In this document: one piece after another, positions 42,028 to 51,477 of the stretch | Layout of the letters: each line of letters starts with the position of its first letter | Position numbering within the stretch: position 1 is the stretch's first letter | Assembly: GCF_001278055.1 (NCBI RefSeq) | Contig: NZ_CP010802.1 | Span: 868,001-932,000 of the forward strand | Direction: 5' to 3' | DNA length: 64,000 bases | From: Desulfuromonas soudanensis | Lineage (GTDB): Bacteria; Desulfobacterota; Desulfuromonadia; Desulfuromonadales; WTL | Notes under the pieces: generated by a model | The model's database searches: none | Told to the model about the DNA's origin: nothing | The model's input: the letters and a program-made list of their open reading frames with translations, nothing else | Program-made: the position numbers and the translations under genes

Positions 42028-44391
42028 ATGATCAGACATCAGACCTTGAATCCGCCCCCCCATATCTATCCCGTGGATGAATGGAAAATTATCGAGCGAA
42101 GCTTTTACCCGCGTTTTCTCGCCCAGACCGAAACGCTCTTTGCCATCGGCAACGGTTACCTCGGCATGCGCGGGAATTTCGAAGAGGGGAGTCCGGAGGT
42201 TCATACCGGGACGTTTATCAACGGCTTTCACGAAACCTGGCCGATCATCTACGGCGAGCTCGCCTTCGGTTTTGCCAAAACCGGTCAAACGATGCTCAAC
42301 CTCCCCGACGGCAAGCGGATCAACCTCTATGTCGACGATGAGCTCTTCAGCCTCCCCTCGGCCAAGCTCCTCCTTTTTGAGCGCACCCTCGACATGCGAT
42401 CCGGCACGCTCGATCGCGAAATCCTCTGGGAAACCCCCTCAGGCAAGCAGGTGCTTATCGAGTCGCGGCGCCTGGTTTCCCTCGAATACCGGCATCTGGC
42501 GGCGATCTCCTATCAGGTGACGGTGCTCAATGCCGCGGCGACCGTTGTCATCGCCTCGCAGCTCCGGGGGAACCAGGTCAACCAGATCAGTCAGGGGGAC
42601 CCTCGCCAGGCGCCGGGATTTCGAAACCGGGTGTTGCAGCCGGAGGTCCATTACCTCAAGGATCAGCGCGCCCTGCTCGGGTACCGGACAAAAGAAAGCG
42701 GCATGACCCTCGGCTGCGGAATCGAACATGCGGTAGAGTCCTCCTGCCCCTATACGGTGGAGCTGAACTGCAGCGAGGATTGCGGCGAAGCGGTCTTTCT
42801 GGTCGACGCCCTGGCGAAGAAACCGTTCCAGATCGTCAAATATCTCTCCTACCACAGCTCGGCAGACGCCCATCCCCAAGAATTATGCACCCGGGCGGAA
42901 AGGATTCTGGGGCGTGCCCTCGAGCAGGGGTTCGACGAACTCCTCTCCAGCCAGGCCCGCTACCTCGATGACTTCTGGTCCCATAGCGATGTGCAGATCA
43001 CCGAGGTGCCGGTCGATTCGCCCCGCCCGCCGGGTGAAACCCAGCAGGCCCTGCGCTGGAATCTCTTCCAGATCCTGCAGGCCAGCAGCCGGGCCGAAGA
43101 TACGGGAATCCCCGCCAAGGGATTGAGCGGGCAGACCTACCAGGGGCACTATTTCTGGGACACGGAAATCTACCTCCTGCCTTTTTTGAGTTATACGGCT
43201 CCCCGGGTCGCCCGCAACCTCCTCCTCTTCCGCTACAGCATGCTCGCCCAGGCCCGATTGCGCGCCCGGGAAGTCAACCAGAAGGGGGCTCTTTTCCCCT
43301 GGCGAACCATCAACGGCAACGAGGCCTCGGCCTACTATGCGGCAGGGACGGCCCAGTACCACATCAACGCCGACATTATTTTCGCCCTGAAAAAATACGT
43401 CGAAGTGACCGGAGACAACTCCCTCCTCTATAACGAGGGGGCCGAGATGCTTGTGGAGACGGCGCGGCTGTGGGCGGATCTCGGTTTTTATTCGGAGCGC
43501 AAGGGGGGCAAGTTCTGCATCCACGGCGTCACCGGCCCCGACGAATACAATACGGTCGTCAACAACAACACCTATACCAATCTCATGGCGCGAATGAATC
43601 TGAATTACGCCGCCAAAACCATCGCCACCCTGCGGGACACCTATCCCGACCTCTTCGAGACGCTTGTTTACCGGACCGCCCTCGACCCGGATGAAATAGG
43701 GGAATGGCAGGCGGCGGCGGAGAGCATGTACATCCCCTTTGATGAAAAGCTCGGAATCTATCCCCAGGACGACAATTTTCTCGACCGCGAGGTCTGGGAC
43801 CTGAAACGGACGCCGCAGGACAAGTTTCCCCTCTTCCTTTACTATCACCCTCTCGTCATCTACCGCCATCAGGTCATCAAGCAGGCGGATATCGTCCTGG
43901 CCATGTTTCTCCTCGGCAACGAGTTTTCCGCCGAGCAGAAGGGAGACAATTTTCGATATTACGACCCCTTGACTACCGGCGATTCTTCTCTGTCCGCCTG
44001 CATCCAGAGCATTGTCGCCGCCGAGATCGGCGACAGGGAGAAGTCGGAGAAATACGCCCGCTATGCGGTCCTCATGGATCTGGCCGACATCGGCGGCAAT
44101 GTCAAGGACGGCTGCCACATCGCTTCCATGGGGGGGACCTGGATGGTCGCCGTTTACGGCTTCGGGGGGATGCGGGACTACGACGGGGCCCTGAGTTTCA
44201 ACCCCAGGCTCCCGGATACGGTCCGTTCGCTACGGTTCGCCCTGCAGGTGCAGGGACGCAATCTCGAGGTGGAACTCACCGCGGTGAAGGCCACCTACCT
44301 CCTTAAAAAAGGGATGGAGCTGGCCATATCCCACCAGGGAGAGCTCATCGCCCTCCTCCCGGGAATCCCCGCCGTGATGGCGATCCGGTAG
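42028..44391 (+). CDS. Glycoside hydrolase family 65 disaccharide phosphorylase
   Basis: A 787-residue cytoplasmic enzyme of the trehalose/maltose/kojibiose phosphorylase family. The N-terminal beta-sandwich starts near ETLFAIGNGYLGMRGNFEE. The (alpha/alpha)6 barrel contains GHYFWDTEIYLLPFLSY and the catalytic acid region HGVTGPDEYNTVVNNNTYTN, with E506 the likely general acid. SIMGGTW-type phosphate-binding residues appear as ASMGGTWMVAVYGFGG. The exact substrate cannot be settled by eye, but pairing with otsA suggests trehalose or trehalose-6-phosphate. A GAGGAACC site precedes the ATG. Confidence 0.88.
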   Translation: MIRHQTLNPPPHIYPVDEWKIIERSFYPRFLAQTETLFAIGNGYLGMRGNFEEGSPEVHTGTFINGFHETWPIIYGELAFGFAKTGQTMLNLPDGKRINLYVDDELFSLPSAKLLLFERTLDMRSGTLDREILWETPSGKQVLIESRRLVSLEYRHLAAISYQVTVLNAAATVVIASQLRGNQVNQISQGDPRQAPGFRNRVLQPEVHYLKDQRALLGYRTKESGMTLGCGIEHAVESSCPYTVELNCSEDCGEAVFLVDALAKKPFQIVKYLSYHSSADAHPQELCTRAERILGRALEQGFDELLSSQARYLDDFWSHSDVQITEVPVDSPRPPGETQQALRWNLFQILQASSRAEDTGIPAKGLSGQTYQGHYFWDTEIYLLPFLSYTAPRVARNLLLFRYSMLAQARLRAREVNQKGALFPWRTINGNEASAYYAAGTAQYHINADIIFALKKYVEVTGDNSLLYNEGAEMLVETARLWADLGFYSERKGGKFCIHGVTGPDEYNTVVNNNTYTNLMARMNLNYAAKTIATLRDTYPDLFETLVYRTALDPDEIGEWQAAAESMYIPFDEKLGIYPQDDNFLDREVWDLKRTPQDKFPLFLYYHPLVIYRHQVIKQADIVLAMFLLGNEFSAEQKGDNFRYYDPLTTGDSSLSACIQSIVAAEIGDREKSEKYARYAVLMDLADIGGNVKDGCHIASMGGTWMVAVYGFGGMRDYDGALSFNPRLPDTVRSLRFALQVQGRNLEVELTAVKATYLLKKGMELAISHQGELIALLPGIPAVMAIR

Positions 44392-44446
44392 GCCTCCTTG
44401 CTTCGAAGCCCTTGTTCCTTCGTGAAGGAATTGGGGGGAACTCCAT

Positions 44447-44490
44447 AAAAAAGGGGAGGCCGCGAAATTTCGCGGCCTCCCCTTTTTTGT
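44447..44490. terminator. Bidirectional intrinsic terminator
   Basis: AAAAAAGGGGAGGCCGCGAA and its complement TTCGCGGCCTCCCCTTTTTT form a near-perfect 20-bp stem between the convergent GH65 and asd genes. Confidence 0.95.
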
Positions 44491-44514
44491 ACGTCCGGTG
44501 GAGCGTTCGAACTG

Positions 44515-45624
44515 CTAGCGCTGTTCCATGAGGATCCGCACCATGCGCCGCAGCGGTTCGGCGGCGCCCCAGAGAAGCTGGTCGCCGACGGTAAAGGCCG
44601 CCAGGTACTCGGGACCCATCTTCATCTTGCGCAACCGGCCGACGGGAACGCGCAGGGTTCCGGAGACGGCGGTCGGGGTCAGCCGGGAGAGGGTCTCGGG
44701 CTTGGTGTTGGGGACGACATCGACCCACTGGTTGGCCTTGGCGATGATCTGGCTGATCTCGGAGAGCGGCAGGTCCTTTTTCAGCTTGATGGTCAGCGCC
44801 TGGCTGTGGCAGCGCATGGCGCCGATGCGCACGCAGAGGCCGTCGATGGGGATGGGGGTCGTGGTGCCGAGGATCTTGTTGGTTTCGGCAAAACCCTTCC
44901 ACTCCTCGCGGGACTGTCCGTCTTCCACCTCGCGGTCGATATAGGGGAGGAGGCTGCCGGCCAGGGGAAAGCCGAACTGTTCCGTCGGGAAGTCGGGGGA
45001 ATTGAGGGTGGCGGTGACCTTGCGGTCGATGTCGAGGATCGCCGAGGCCGGGTCGTCGAGGAGGGTCCCCACCGACTGGTGCAGGGTTCCCATCTGCTCG
45101 ATGAGTTCCCGCATGTTCTGGGCGCCGGCGCCGGAGGAGGCCTGGTAGGTCATGGTCGAGACCCATTCGACCAAGCCGGCGTTGAAGAGGCCGCCGATGG
45201 CCATCAGCATCAGGGAGACGGTGCAGTTGCCGCCGATGTAGTCCTTGATGCCGCTCTTGAGGCCGGCGTCGATGACGGAGCGGTTGGTCGGATCGAGGAT
45301 GATGACGGCATTTTTTTCCATGCGCAGGCTCGAGGCCGCATCGATCCAGTACCCCTGCCAGCCTTTCTGCCGCAGCTTGGGGTGGATCTCCTTGGTGTAA
45401 TCACCCCCCTGGCAGGAGACGATGGCGTCGAGCTTGGAGAGGACATCGATGTCGGAGGCATCTTCAAGGACGCCGTTGTAGCCGCCGATCTCGGGACCGG
45501 GACGGCCGACCTGCGAGGTGGAAAAGAAAACCGGCTCTATTCCGGCGAAATCATTTTCTTCCAGCATCCGCTGCATCAGGACGGATCCGACCATGCCGCG
45601 CCAGCCGATAAAACCGACTCTCAT
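44515..45624 (-). CDS. asd: Aspartate-semialdehyde dehydrogenase
   Basis: A 369-residue NADPH-dependent enzyme of the aspartate pathway to lysine, threonine and methionine, cytoplasmic. [17 protein letters not shown] is the nucleotide-binding start. C134 in [10 protein letters not shown] is the catalytic cysteine. [18 protein letters not shown] in the second half is the substrate region. The length matches the proteobacterial type. AAGGAG lies upstream of the ATG. Confidence 0.95.
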   Translation of the reverse strand: MRVGFIGWRGMVGSVLMQRMLEENDFAGIEPVFFSTSQVGRPGPEIGGYNGVLEDASDIDVLSKLDAIVSCQGGDYTKEIHPKLRQKGWQGYWIDAASSLRMEKNAVIILDPTNRSVIDAGLKSGIKDYIGGNCTVSLMLMAIGGLFNAGLVEWVSTMTYQASSGAGAQNMRELIEQMGTLHQSVGTLLDDPASAILDIDRKVTATLNSPDFPTEQFGFPLAGSLLPYIDREVEDGQSREEWKGFAETNKILGTTTPIPIDGLCVRIGAMRCHSQALTIKLKKDLPLSEISQIIAKANQWVDVVPNTKPETLSRLTPTAVSGTLRVPVGRLRKMKMGPEYLAAFTVGDQLLWGAAEPLRRMVRILMEQR

Positions 45625-45917
45625 TTTTGTCTCCTTGCTGAATATGGGGTTGGCTGCTTGTTTTCAAACAAAAAATGACCGGGGAAACCCGGGCCACACA
45701 TTGTAATCACACCCAAGGTTGCAATGCAAGGGGTGCCGGCAAGGATTCTCCTCCGCAAAAAGAAAATATGCTCTCCTTCTCAGGCAGAAAAACAAAGGGA
45801 GGGACAGGAAAGGCCCCCGGGGGAATTTGTCGTCGACTTTCTTGCCATGCAATCAATATCGTTTATATTTTCAGGGTCGAGTTTTTCATCACCCCAGCCC
45901 AAGACAAAGGATTCGCC
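45625..45917. other. Intergenic region between asd and the selenocysteine peroxiredoxin
   Basis: No gene seen. The region carries the asd ribosome-binding site at its left. An AT-containing stretch at about 45858-45885 (TATATTTTCAGGG) could be a promoter for the peroxiredoxin gene. An open frame on the plus strand here is only an upstream extension of that gene. Confidence 0.4.
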
Positions 45918-46457
45918 ATGAAACCAGTTGTCACCGTCCTGTTCTGTCTCCTCCTTCTGGCCTGCGTTCCGGCGCCGCGGCCATCGGCTCTCGAGAAAGG
46001 GGTCGGAGACCGGGCGCCGATCTTCTCTGCCGCCAGCAGCCTCGATACCCTGGTCAGTTATGACCGGGATTACTACGGGAAACACCATCTGGTGCTGACC
46101 TTTTTCCCGGCGGCCTACACCCCCGTCTGAACGGGGGAAATGGAGGGTCATCAGAGGAACCTCGAACTCTATGACCGCTTCAACGCCCGCGTCGCGGGCG
46201 TCAGCCGCAACGACATCACCACCCTGAAATACTGGTCCCGGGACCTCGGCCTGACCTTTCCCATCCTCTCCAATGTGGCCGGCCACCTCGGCATCTGGTT
46301 CGGTGCCCAGCCCCCGGGCTATCCGATGTTCAGCCGCATGACGGTCATTATCGACAAGCAGGGGGTGATCCGCTACATGCACCGGGGGTCCCCCGATTAC
46401 CACGCCATCCTGGCCCAGCTCAAGGTGCTCCATGCCGAAGAGGGGGTGACGCCATGA
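45918..46457 (+). CDS. Peroxiredoxin-like selenoprotein, lipoprotein (UGA decoded as Sec)
   Basis: Two halves in the same frame are separated by a TGA at 46128-46130. Read through as selenocysteine, the motif is FFPAAYTPVU, the peroxiredoxin active site with Sec71 replacing the peroxidatic cysteine (normally PxxxTxxC). Downstream thioredoxin-fold features continue (VAGVSRND, GLTFPILSN, MTVIIDKQGVIRY). The 179-residue product has a signal peptide ending LLLLAC (C16), so it should be a periplasm-facing lipoprotein reducing peroxides. No other cysteine follows, making it a one-Sec enzyme. The stop overlaps the next start by ATGA. A weak SECIS-like hairpin (GAGG/CCTC, 46143-46163) follows the UGA. 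Confidence 0.88.
46128..46163 (+). promoter_or_regulatory. Sec codon and candidate bSECIS of the peroxiredoxin
   Basis: UGA at 46128-46130 is followed after 12 bases by GAGG, a 13-base loop and CCTC. The stem is only four base pairs, so it is a weak bacterial SECIS candidate. The in-frame continuation is stronger evidence for recoding than the hairpin. Confidence 0.45.
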
Positions 46458-47044
46458 CCCGCATCCTTTGCGCCTCTCTGCTCCTCCTCTTTTTGGGGGG
46501 CTGCGCCGCTCCTCCCCCCGTCGACCGCCTGGCTTCCCTGCGACAGGGGGACGGCACCCTGGTCTGGCAGGGGGAATACGCCTTCGTTTCGCCGGGCGGG
46601 GACTGGCAGCTGATCACCCTCGACGAGGACGATTACAGCCTCGCCTTCTCCAAGAGCTGCGACGCCTTCTTCCCCTGTCAGTCGACCCTTGCCTATGCCG
46701 AGGAGCCCTTTGGCTATTCCAGGGATCTCGAACGGCGCCAGGAGGAGTTCTTCAAACGCTACCTCTGGGCCAGCCGGGTGGTCTTTGCGGCGCCGCATCT
46801 GGAAAAGTCCACTTTCAACGGCTCTCCAGCGCTTGTCGCCACCATCGAGGGGGTTGAGCCGGTCAAGGGGCAGAAGGTCTGGAGCAAGGTCCTCTTCGGC
46901 CTCCGCGGCGAGCGGGTCGTCGCCTTCCACTACAACCAGTGGCGCCCCGCCTCCGTCCCCTTCGACCTCGCCGAGGTCGCCGATTTCGACCGTTTCGTCG
47001 GCTCCTTCCGTTTTCTCAAACCTTCCTTTTTCGAATTGCTCTGA
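46454..47044 (+). CDS. Hypothetical lipoprotein
   Basis: A 196-residue exported lipoprotein with signal peptide ILCASLLLLFLGGC (C17). The mature part (WQGEYAFVSPGGDWQLITL, SRVVFAAPHLEKSTFNG, VWSKVLFGLRGERVVAFHYNQW) has no family I can name. It is translationally coupled to the selenoprotein peroxiredoxin by an ATGA overlap, so the two exported proteins probably work together. A terminator follows. Confidence 0.8.
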   Translation: MTRILCASLLLLFLGGCAAPPPVDRLASLRQGDGTLVWQGEYAFVSPGGDWQLITLDEDDYSLAFSKSCDAFFPCQSTLAYAEEPFGYSRDLERRQEEFFKRYLWASRVVFAAPHLEKSTFNGSPALVATIEGVEPVKGQKVWSKVLFGLRGERVVAFHYNQWRPASVPFDLAEVADFDRFVGSFRFLKPSFFELL

Positions 47045-47069
47045 AATAAAACAAATCCTGGCGAGGGAT

Positions 47070-47108
47070 AAAGGGCGGCCGTTTGGCCGTCCTTTGTTTT
47101 TTGGTTCA
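47070..47108 (+). terminator. Intrinsic terminator
   Basis: AAGGGCGGCC and GGCCGTCCTT pair around GTTT and are followed by a T-rich tail. It ends the peroxiredoxin-lipoprotein unit. Confidence 0.8.
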
Positions 47109-47135
47109 TTGAACCGGGCAAGGCTTTCAACGCTG

Positions 47136-47220
47136 AGACGCAGAGAAGGGAGAAGGGAGAAGGGAGAAGGCAGAGTGCAGAATACAGAACACAGAAAACA
47201 GAAGGGAGAGAAGAAAACCA
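47136..47220. repeat. Purine-rich microsatellite-like stretch
   Basis: GAGAAGG units are repeated about four times (47143-47170), followed by CAGA/ACAGAA-type repeats up to the MATE gene end. A similar GAAGAAGG stretch lies at 26945-27000. No coding potential; prone to slippage. Confidence 0.5.
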
Positions 47221-47221
47221 G

Positions 47222-48613
47222 TCAATCGGCGGGGAGTAACGATTTGCGGCGGTGTTTGCGGACTACACGCACCAGGCGCAGGGTCAGGAGGAGGGCGGCG
47301 ACGCTGAGGCCGGCGATGAGGCCGATCCAGAAACCCCGGGCTCCCATCGGCGGGCCGAGGGCGGAGGTGAGGCCGAGGGTGGCTCCGAGGGGGAGGCCGA
47401 TGACCCAGTAGGCGAAGATGAGCAGCAGCATCGGGGTGCGGGTGTCCTTGTAGCCGCGCAGGGCCCCGGAGGCGCTCACCTGGACGGCGTCGGAGACCTG
47501 GAAGAGGGCGCCGAGAACCAGGAGCGAAGCCGCCATGGAGGCGACCCCGGCGTGGGGGGTGTAGAGGGCGGCGATGGGTCCCCGGAGGAGGTAGGTGGAG
47601 GCGGCGGAGAAGAGGGCGAAGGCGACGGTCAGGGCGATGCCGATCCCTCCGGCGCGGCGGGCCAGAAGGAGATCGCCGCGGCCGAGGGCCCAGCCGACCC
47701 TCACCGAGATGGCGGTGGCGATGCTCATCGGCACCATGAAAATCAGGGAGGCAAAGCTCAGGGCGATCTGGTGGGCGGCGACGATATCCGCTCCCAGGGA
47801 GCCGATGAGGAGGGCGATCACGGCAAAGATGCTCGCCTCGACGAAGAGAGAGCAGCCGATGGGGAGCCCCAGGCGCAGGATCTTCCCCCATTCGCCGAGG
47901 TCGGGACGGGGCCAGCCTGCGAAGAGCTTCGCCGGACGGTAGACGGCGCCGCGGCGTACGGCGACGGCCATCCCCAGCCCCATCACCCACATGGTCAGGG
48001 CGGTCGCCCAGCCGCAGCCGGCTCCTCCCAGGGCCGGGAGTCCGAGTTTGCCGTAGATCAGCAGATAGTTGGCGACAATGTTGAAGCAAAGGCCGATCAG
48101 GCCGATGACCATGCTCGGCTTGGAGCAGGAGAGCCCTTCGCTGAAGTGGCGCAGGACGAAAAAGCCGGCGACGGCCGGCATCCCCCAGGAGACCCCCCGC
48201 AGGTAGGCGAGGGTCAGGGGGACGGCGCGCGGGTCGACCTCCATGAGGGTCAAAACCGGCTCGGCGTGGCGCAGGGCGAGGGCGATGGCCAGGCTGATCA
48301 GCACTCCGAGGAATAGGGCCTGGCGCACGTGGCCGCCGATCTCCTCCTGACGGCCGGCTCCGTGCAGCTGGGCGACGGTGGGGGTCACCGCCATGAGGAT
48401 GCCGAGGAGGAAGAGGAAGGCCGGGAACCAGATGCTCGACCCCAGGGCCACCGCCGCCAGGTCGACGGAGCTGACCCGGCCGGCCATCACCGTGTCGACA
48501 AACCCCATGGCCGACTGGGCGACCTGGGCGGCGATCAGCGGTCCGGCCAGGGTCAGTAGGGCGCCGAGTTCGGCGACGATGCGCTGGCGTCTGGCGGGGG
48601 CGGCGCTCGGCAT
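47222..48613 (-). CDS. MATE-family efflux transporter (NorM-like)
   Basis: A 463-residue inner-membrane Na+- or H+-coupled multidrug exporter with 12 predicted helices. QVAQSAMGFVDTVMAGRVS opens the family signature in helix 1, and the duplicated second half begins at LGLPIGCSLFVEASIFAVIALLIG. The N-terminal start is taken at ATG 48613, with AAGGAA upstream; the open frame further up begins with TTG. Substrates cannot be predicted. Confidence 0.9.
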   Translation of the reverse strand: MPSAAPARRQRIVAELGALLTLAGPLIAAQVAQSAMGFVDTVMAGRVSSVDLAAVALGSSIWFPAFLFLLGILMAVTPTVAQLHGAGRQEEIGGHVRQALFLGVLISLAIALALRHAEPVLTLMEVDPRAVPLTLAYLRGVSWGMPAVAGFFVLRHFSEGLSCSKPSMVIGLIGLCFNIVANYLLIYGKLGLPALGGAGCGWATALTMWVMGLGMAVAVRRGAVYRPAKLFAGWPRPDLGEWGKILRLGLPIGCSLFVEASIFAVIALLIGSLGADIVAAHQIALSFASLIFMVPMSIATAISVRVGWALGRGDLLLARRAGGIGIALTVAFALFSAASTYLLRGPIAALYTPHAGVASMAASLLVLGALFQVSDAVQVSASGALRGYKDTRTPMLLLIFAYWVIGLPLGATLGLTSALGPPMGARGFWIGLIAGLSVAALLLTLRLVRVVRKHRRKSLLPAD

Positions 48614-48741
48614 GAAACGGGGAATTCCTTGCAAGGGGGGAGGGGGAAAATCCGGTCGGTCGGGCAAAATACTAACGACAACTTCACTGGATTTTAACAG
48701 AGTTGCCGCCCAATGGGGTATCTCAAAAACGGAGGTATTCC

Positions 48742-49200
48742 ATGGAAATGCGTGACGGACTGCGGGATTTTCCCGTGCAGTTTTTCGAACAGTCGATGAA
48801 GGGACTGCTCAGCCTCCTGCTGCTGGCGATTCTGGGGGTTTGCGGCGTCGGAGTGGTGCGGACCTTCATCGATCTCTGGCACTGTTTCGGCGACATCCTT
48901 GCCGAGGGGAGCCTGCACCACGGCTTCAAGGCGATCCTCCTCGACGTGCTGATGGTGCTGGCCGTGGTGGAGATCTACCGCACGGCGATGACCTATCTGT
49001 CCGAAGGGCGGGTCAAGGTGACCTACATCATCGACACGGTCCTTGTCGCCGTTCTTACCGAGGTGATGGCCTTCTGGTACCGGGAGGTCGATGCGAGCCG
49101 GATGCTGCTCCTCCTGGCGCTGGTGCTGACCCTGATGGCGGTGCGCATCATGGCCATCCGTTTTTCTCCCAAGCGCCGGGAGCTGTGCGAGGGGCTGTGA
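48742..49200 (+). CDS. PsiE-like membrane protein
   Basis: A 152-residue protein with four hydrophobic helices (LLSLLLLAILGVCGVGVV, ILLDVLMVLAVVEIYRT, VTYIIDTVLVAVLTEVMAFWY, LLLLALVLTLMAVRIM). The arrangement, including ALVEIYRT- and YIIDT-like motifs, matches the phosphate-starvation-inducible PsiE family, whose role is unknown. GGAGGTATTCC precedes the ATG at 48742. Confidence 0.75.
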   Translation: MEMRDGLRDFPVQFFEQSMKGLLSLLLLAILGVCGVGVVRTFIDLWHCFGDILAEGSLHHGFKAILLDVLMVLAVVEIYRTAMTYLSEGRVKVTYIIDTVLVAVLTEVMAFWYREVDASRMLLLLALVLTLMAVRIMAIRFSPKRRELCEGL

Positions 49201-49206
49201 TACCGA

Positions 49207-49614
49207 TTATTTTTCTCCCCGCCTGTCGATAGCACTCCTGAGACCGCGTTCGTGGAGAGAGCGGAAAACCATCTCGAGAACCCCCTGCTGCCTCACTTCA
49301 TGCTTGTTGAGGACCGCCAGGCAGCGCCCCATGGGGAAGCGCCGGTGCAGATATTCGGCGTCGCGGCCGGAGAGGATGATGATGCGGTTTTTGTTTAACC
49401 CCTTTTCCGTGGCATAGGAGAGGATTTTGGCGCCGTCCATCCCCGGCATTTCCAGGTCGACCAGGAGAAGACCGAGGTCGGGGTCGATGGCGGAGAGGGC
49501 CTTGACCGGGTCGGCGCAGGTCTGCACCTCGAGGGCCGGATAGCGCTCGGCCAGGGTCTCCTCGAGGAGGGAGAGAAAGGCGCGATCGTCGTCGATGATC
49601 AGAATGCGGGGCAT
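49207..49614 (-). CDS. Response regulator, receiver domain only
   Basis: A 135-residue CheY-like protein. IIDDDRAFL holds the acidic pocket. The phosphoacceptor Asp lies in LLLVDLEMPGMDG, the conserved Ser in IIILSGRD, and the Lys in VLNKHE. A C-terminal tail of about 25 residues follows without an output domain, so it probably acts by protein contact. No histidine kinase is adjacent. The start at 49612-49614 has AGGA upstream. Confidence 0.9.
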   Translation of the reverse strand: MPRILIIDDDRAFLSLLEETLAERYPALEVQTCADPVKALSAIDPDLGLLLVDLEMPGMDGAKILSYATEKGLNKNRIIILSGRDAEYLHRRFPMGRCLAVLNKHEVRQQGVLEMVFRSLHERGLRSAIDRRGEK

Positions 49615-49814
49615 GGGAGCGTCCTGAAGAAGAGGAAGGGCCCAGTATAGGGAATTTGCGGCCGATGGAAAAGCATTAAAAACAGGCTTGTTTTCCTGAG
49701 GCTGTCCATCCCGCGGCAACTCGGGGATTCCCCGGCGGCCTCGACAGTGGTACAATAACGGACATTTCTCCCTCCCGGGGGGCCCTCACCGCAACGCCAG
49801 GAGCCACCGCACCG

Positions 49815-50645
49815 ATGACCGATCTCGAATCGAGCCTCCCCCTGGGGAGAAGATCCGTTTACAAAGACCAGTATGATCCGACCCTTCTCTGTCCGGTGCC
49901 GCGCACCCTCAAGCGGGAGGAGATCGGCGTCGCTTCCCCACTCCCCTTCGGCGGCTACGACATCTGGAACGCCTACGAGCTCTCCTGGCTCACCCCCAAG
50001 GGGAAGCCGGTGGTGGCGATGGGGGAGTTCCACGTCCCCTGCATTTCAAAAAACCTCATCGAATCCAAATCCTTCAAGCTCTACCTCAATTCCTTCAACC
50101 AGACCCGTTTTGCCACCTCTGCCGAGGTGCAGAAGCTCCTGGCCGAAGACCTCGGCAGGGTGGCCGGAGCGCCCGTCACCGTCCGGCTCATCGGCAGCGG
50201 CGAATTCGCCGGCGAGTCTCTCCGCACCCTTCCGGGGCGCTGTATCGATGACCTCGATATCGCTATCGACCGCTACGCCCTCGATCCCTCCCTTCTCGAT
50301 GGCGCCGCCGACCCGGGGCGCATCGTCGAGGAGACGCTGCACAGCCACCTCCTCAAGAGCAACTGCCTGATCACCAGTCAGCCCGACTGGGGGAGCGTTC
50401 TGGTCCGCTACCGGGGGCCGCGCATCGATCCGGCGGCATTCCTGCGGTACCTCATCTCCTTTCGCCAGCACAACGAATTCCACGAGCAGTGCGTCGAGCG
50501 GATCTTCGTCGACCTCATGCGCCGCTGCCATCCGCAGCACCTGACGGTCTACGCCCGCTACACCCGTCGCGGCGGCCTCGACATCAATCCCTTCCGCAGT
50601 AATTTCGAAAACGAGGTTGCCAACCTGCGCCTGGCCCGGCAATAG
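49815..50645 (+). CDS. queF: NADPH-dependent 7-cyano-7-deazaguanine reductase QueF
   Basis: A 276-residue enzyme reducing preQ0 to preQ1 in queuosine biosynthesis, of the long (E. coli) two-domain T-fold type. C184 in [15 protein letters not shown] is the nucleophile that forms the thioimide with preQ0, and D191 assists. The C-terminal [15 protein letters not shown] is also typical. The N-terminal half carries [15 protein letters not shown]. No preQ1 riboswitch is visible. The intergenic stretch before the start is short (about 200 bases to the receiver gene). Confidence 0.96.
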   Translation: MTDLESSLPLGRRSVYKDQYDPTLLCPVPRTLKREEIGVASPLPFGGYDIWNAYELSWLTPKGKPVVAMGEFHVPCISKNLIESKSFKLYLNSFNQTRFATSAEVQKLLAEDLGRVAGAPVTVRLIGSGEFAGESLRTLPGRCIDDLDIAIDRYALDPSLLDGAADPGRIVEETLHSHLLKSNCLITSQPDWGSVLVRYRGPRIDPAAFLRYLISFRQHNEFHEQCVERIFVDLMRRCHPQHLTVYARYTRRGGLDINPFRSNFENEVANLRLARQ

Positions 50646-50672
50646 CCGTGAAGAAGAGCGGGGGAGGGGGAC

Positions 50673-50716
50673 AAAAAAAGGGGGGCCGGCAGCAGATGCC
50701 GGCCCCTCTTTTTTCG
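50673..50716. terminator. Intrinsic terminator
   Basis: AAAAAAAGGGGGGCCGGC and GCCGGCCCCTCTTTTTT form a long stem with a short loop just after queF. It also faces the convergent NnrU gene. Confidence 0.9.
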
Positions 50717-50786
50717 TCAACTGGGGTTGCTCGCCCTGTTCGCCGGGCGCCGCTCAGGCTGATCGAGGGCGCGGGGCTGACCCCCG

Positions 50787-51464
50787 TCAGCCGAAGATCC
50801 GGGGATGAAAGATCTGCAGCGCCACGAAGAGGAGGAGGGCGGCGACCAGCGCCGTCCGGCTGTACTCTTTGGCCGCCAGGCGCTGTCTGCCGGTGACGAT
50901 CGCCGCAAAGGGGAGGGCGGAGGTTTCGGCCTGGTATTGCCGGATCTCAGGAATACCGGAGATGCGCTGGCGGCGGTCCTGAAGGATGGCGCTGGCGATC
51001 CCGAAAACCACGAAGCCGCCGAAAAAGATCAGGTCGGCGCTGAAGGGGTTGACCAGGAGGTGGCTGAATCCGAAGAGGACGAAGGCGAGATTCTGGGGGT
51101 GGCGGGTCACCCTCTGGATCCCCCGGGCCTCTTTCGTGAACCGGCCGTCCCGTTCCGCCTGGGTCGACAGCGGTCCCGGAGTCGCCAGTCCCTGGGCGAG
51201 AACCACCAGAGCCAGAAGCATCAAAGCTTCGGTCGCCGCCAGCAGGGTTCGGTCGGGGACGAAGAGGAGGGCGCCGGCGTGCTTGTGCCGGGCATAGACG
51301 CTGCACAGGGGGATGAAGGTGGCCAGGGCGATCAATGTATAGATCCCCTTGAAGCCGAGCAGGCCGAGTCGACGAATCAGGGGGGTGCGCACAGCCGGGC
51401 TCGAGCCGCCAATGTGGGTCCCGGCGAACAAAAGCCACCAGAAGAAAATCGAGGCCGAGGCCAT
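50787..51464 (-). CDS. NnrU-family membrane protein
   Basis: A 225-residue protein with six hydrophobic segments. FFWWLLFAGTHIGGSSPAVR opens it; the central RHPQNLAFVLFGFSHLLVN with the conserved His-Pro is the family core. NnrU proteins are linked to nitrite/NO reduction in denitrifiers and more broadly resemble methyltransferase-like membrane proteins. No other denitrification genes are here, so the function is open. The start at 51462-51464 is preceded by GAGG. Confidence 0.85.
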   Translation of the reverse strand: MASASIFFWWLLFAGTHIGGSSPAVRTPLIRRLGLLGFKGIYTLIALATFIPLCSVYARHKHAGALLFVPDRTLLAATEALMLLALVVLAQGLATPGPLSTQAERDGRFTKEARGIQRVTRHPQNLAFVLFGFSHLLVNPFSADLIFFGGFVVFGIASAILQDRRQRISGIPEIRQYQAETSALPFAAIVTGRQRLAAKEYSRTALVAALLLFVALQIFHPRIFG

Positions 51465-51477
51465 GGCGGCCTCACTC

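Noticed and set aside
45675-46130. Calling the peroxiredoxin a truncated pseudogene at the TGA
   Set aside because: The frame continues with conserved peroxiredoxin sequence and the TGA sits at the exact catalytic position; a random nonsense mutation there is unlikely.
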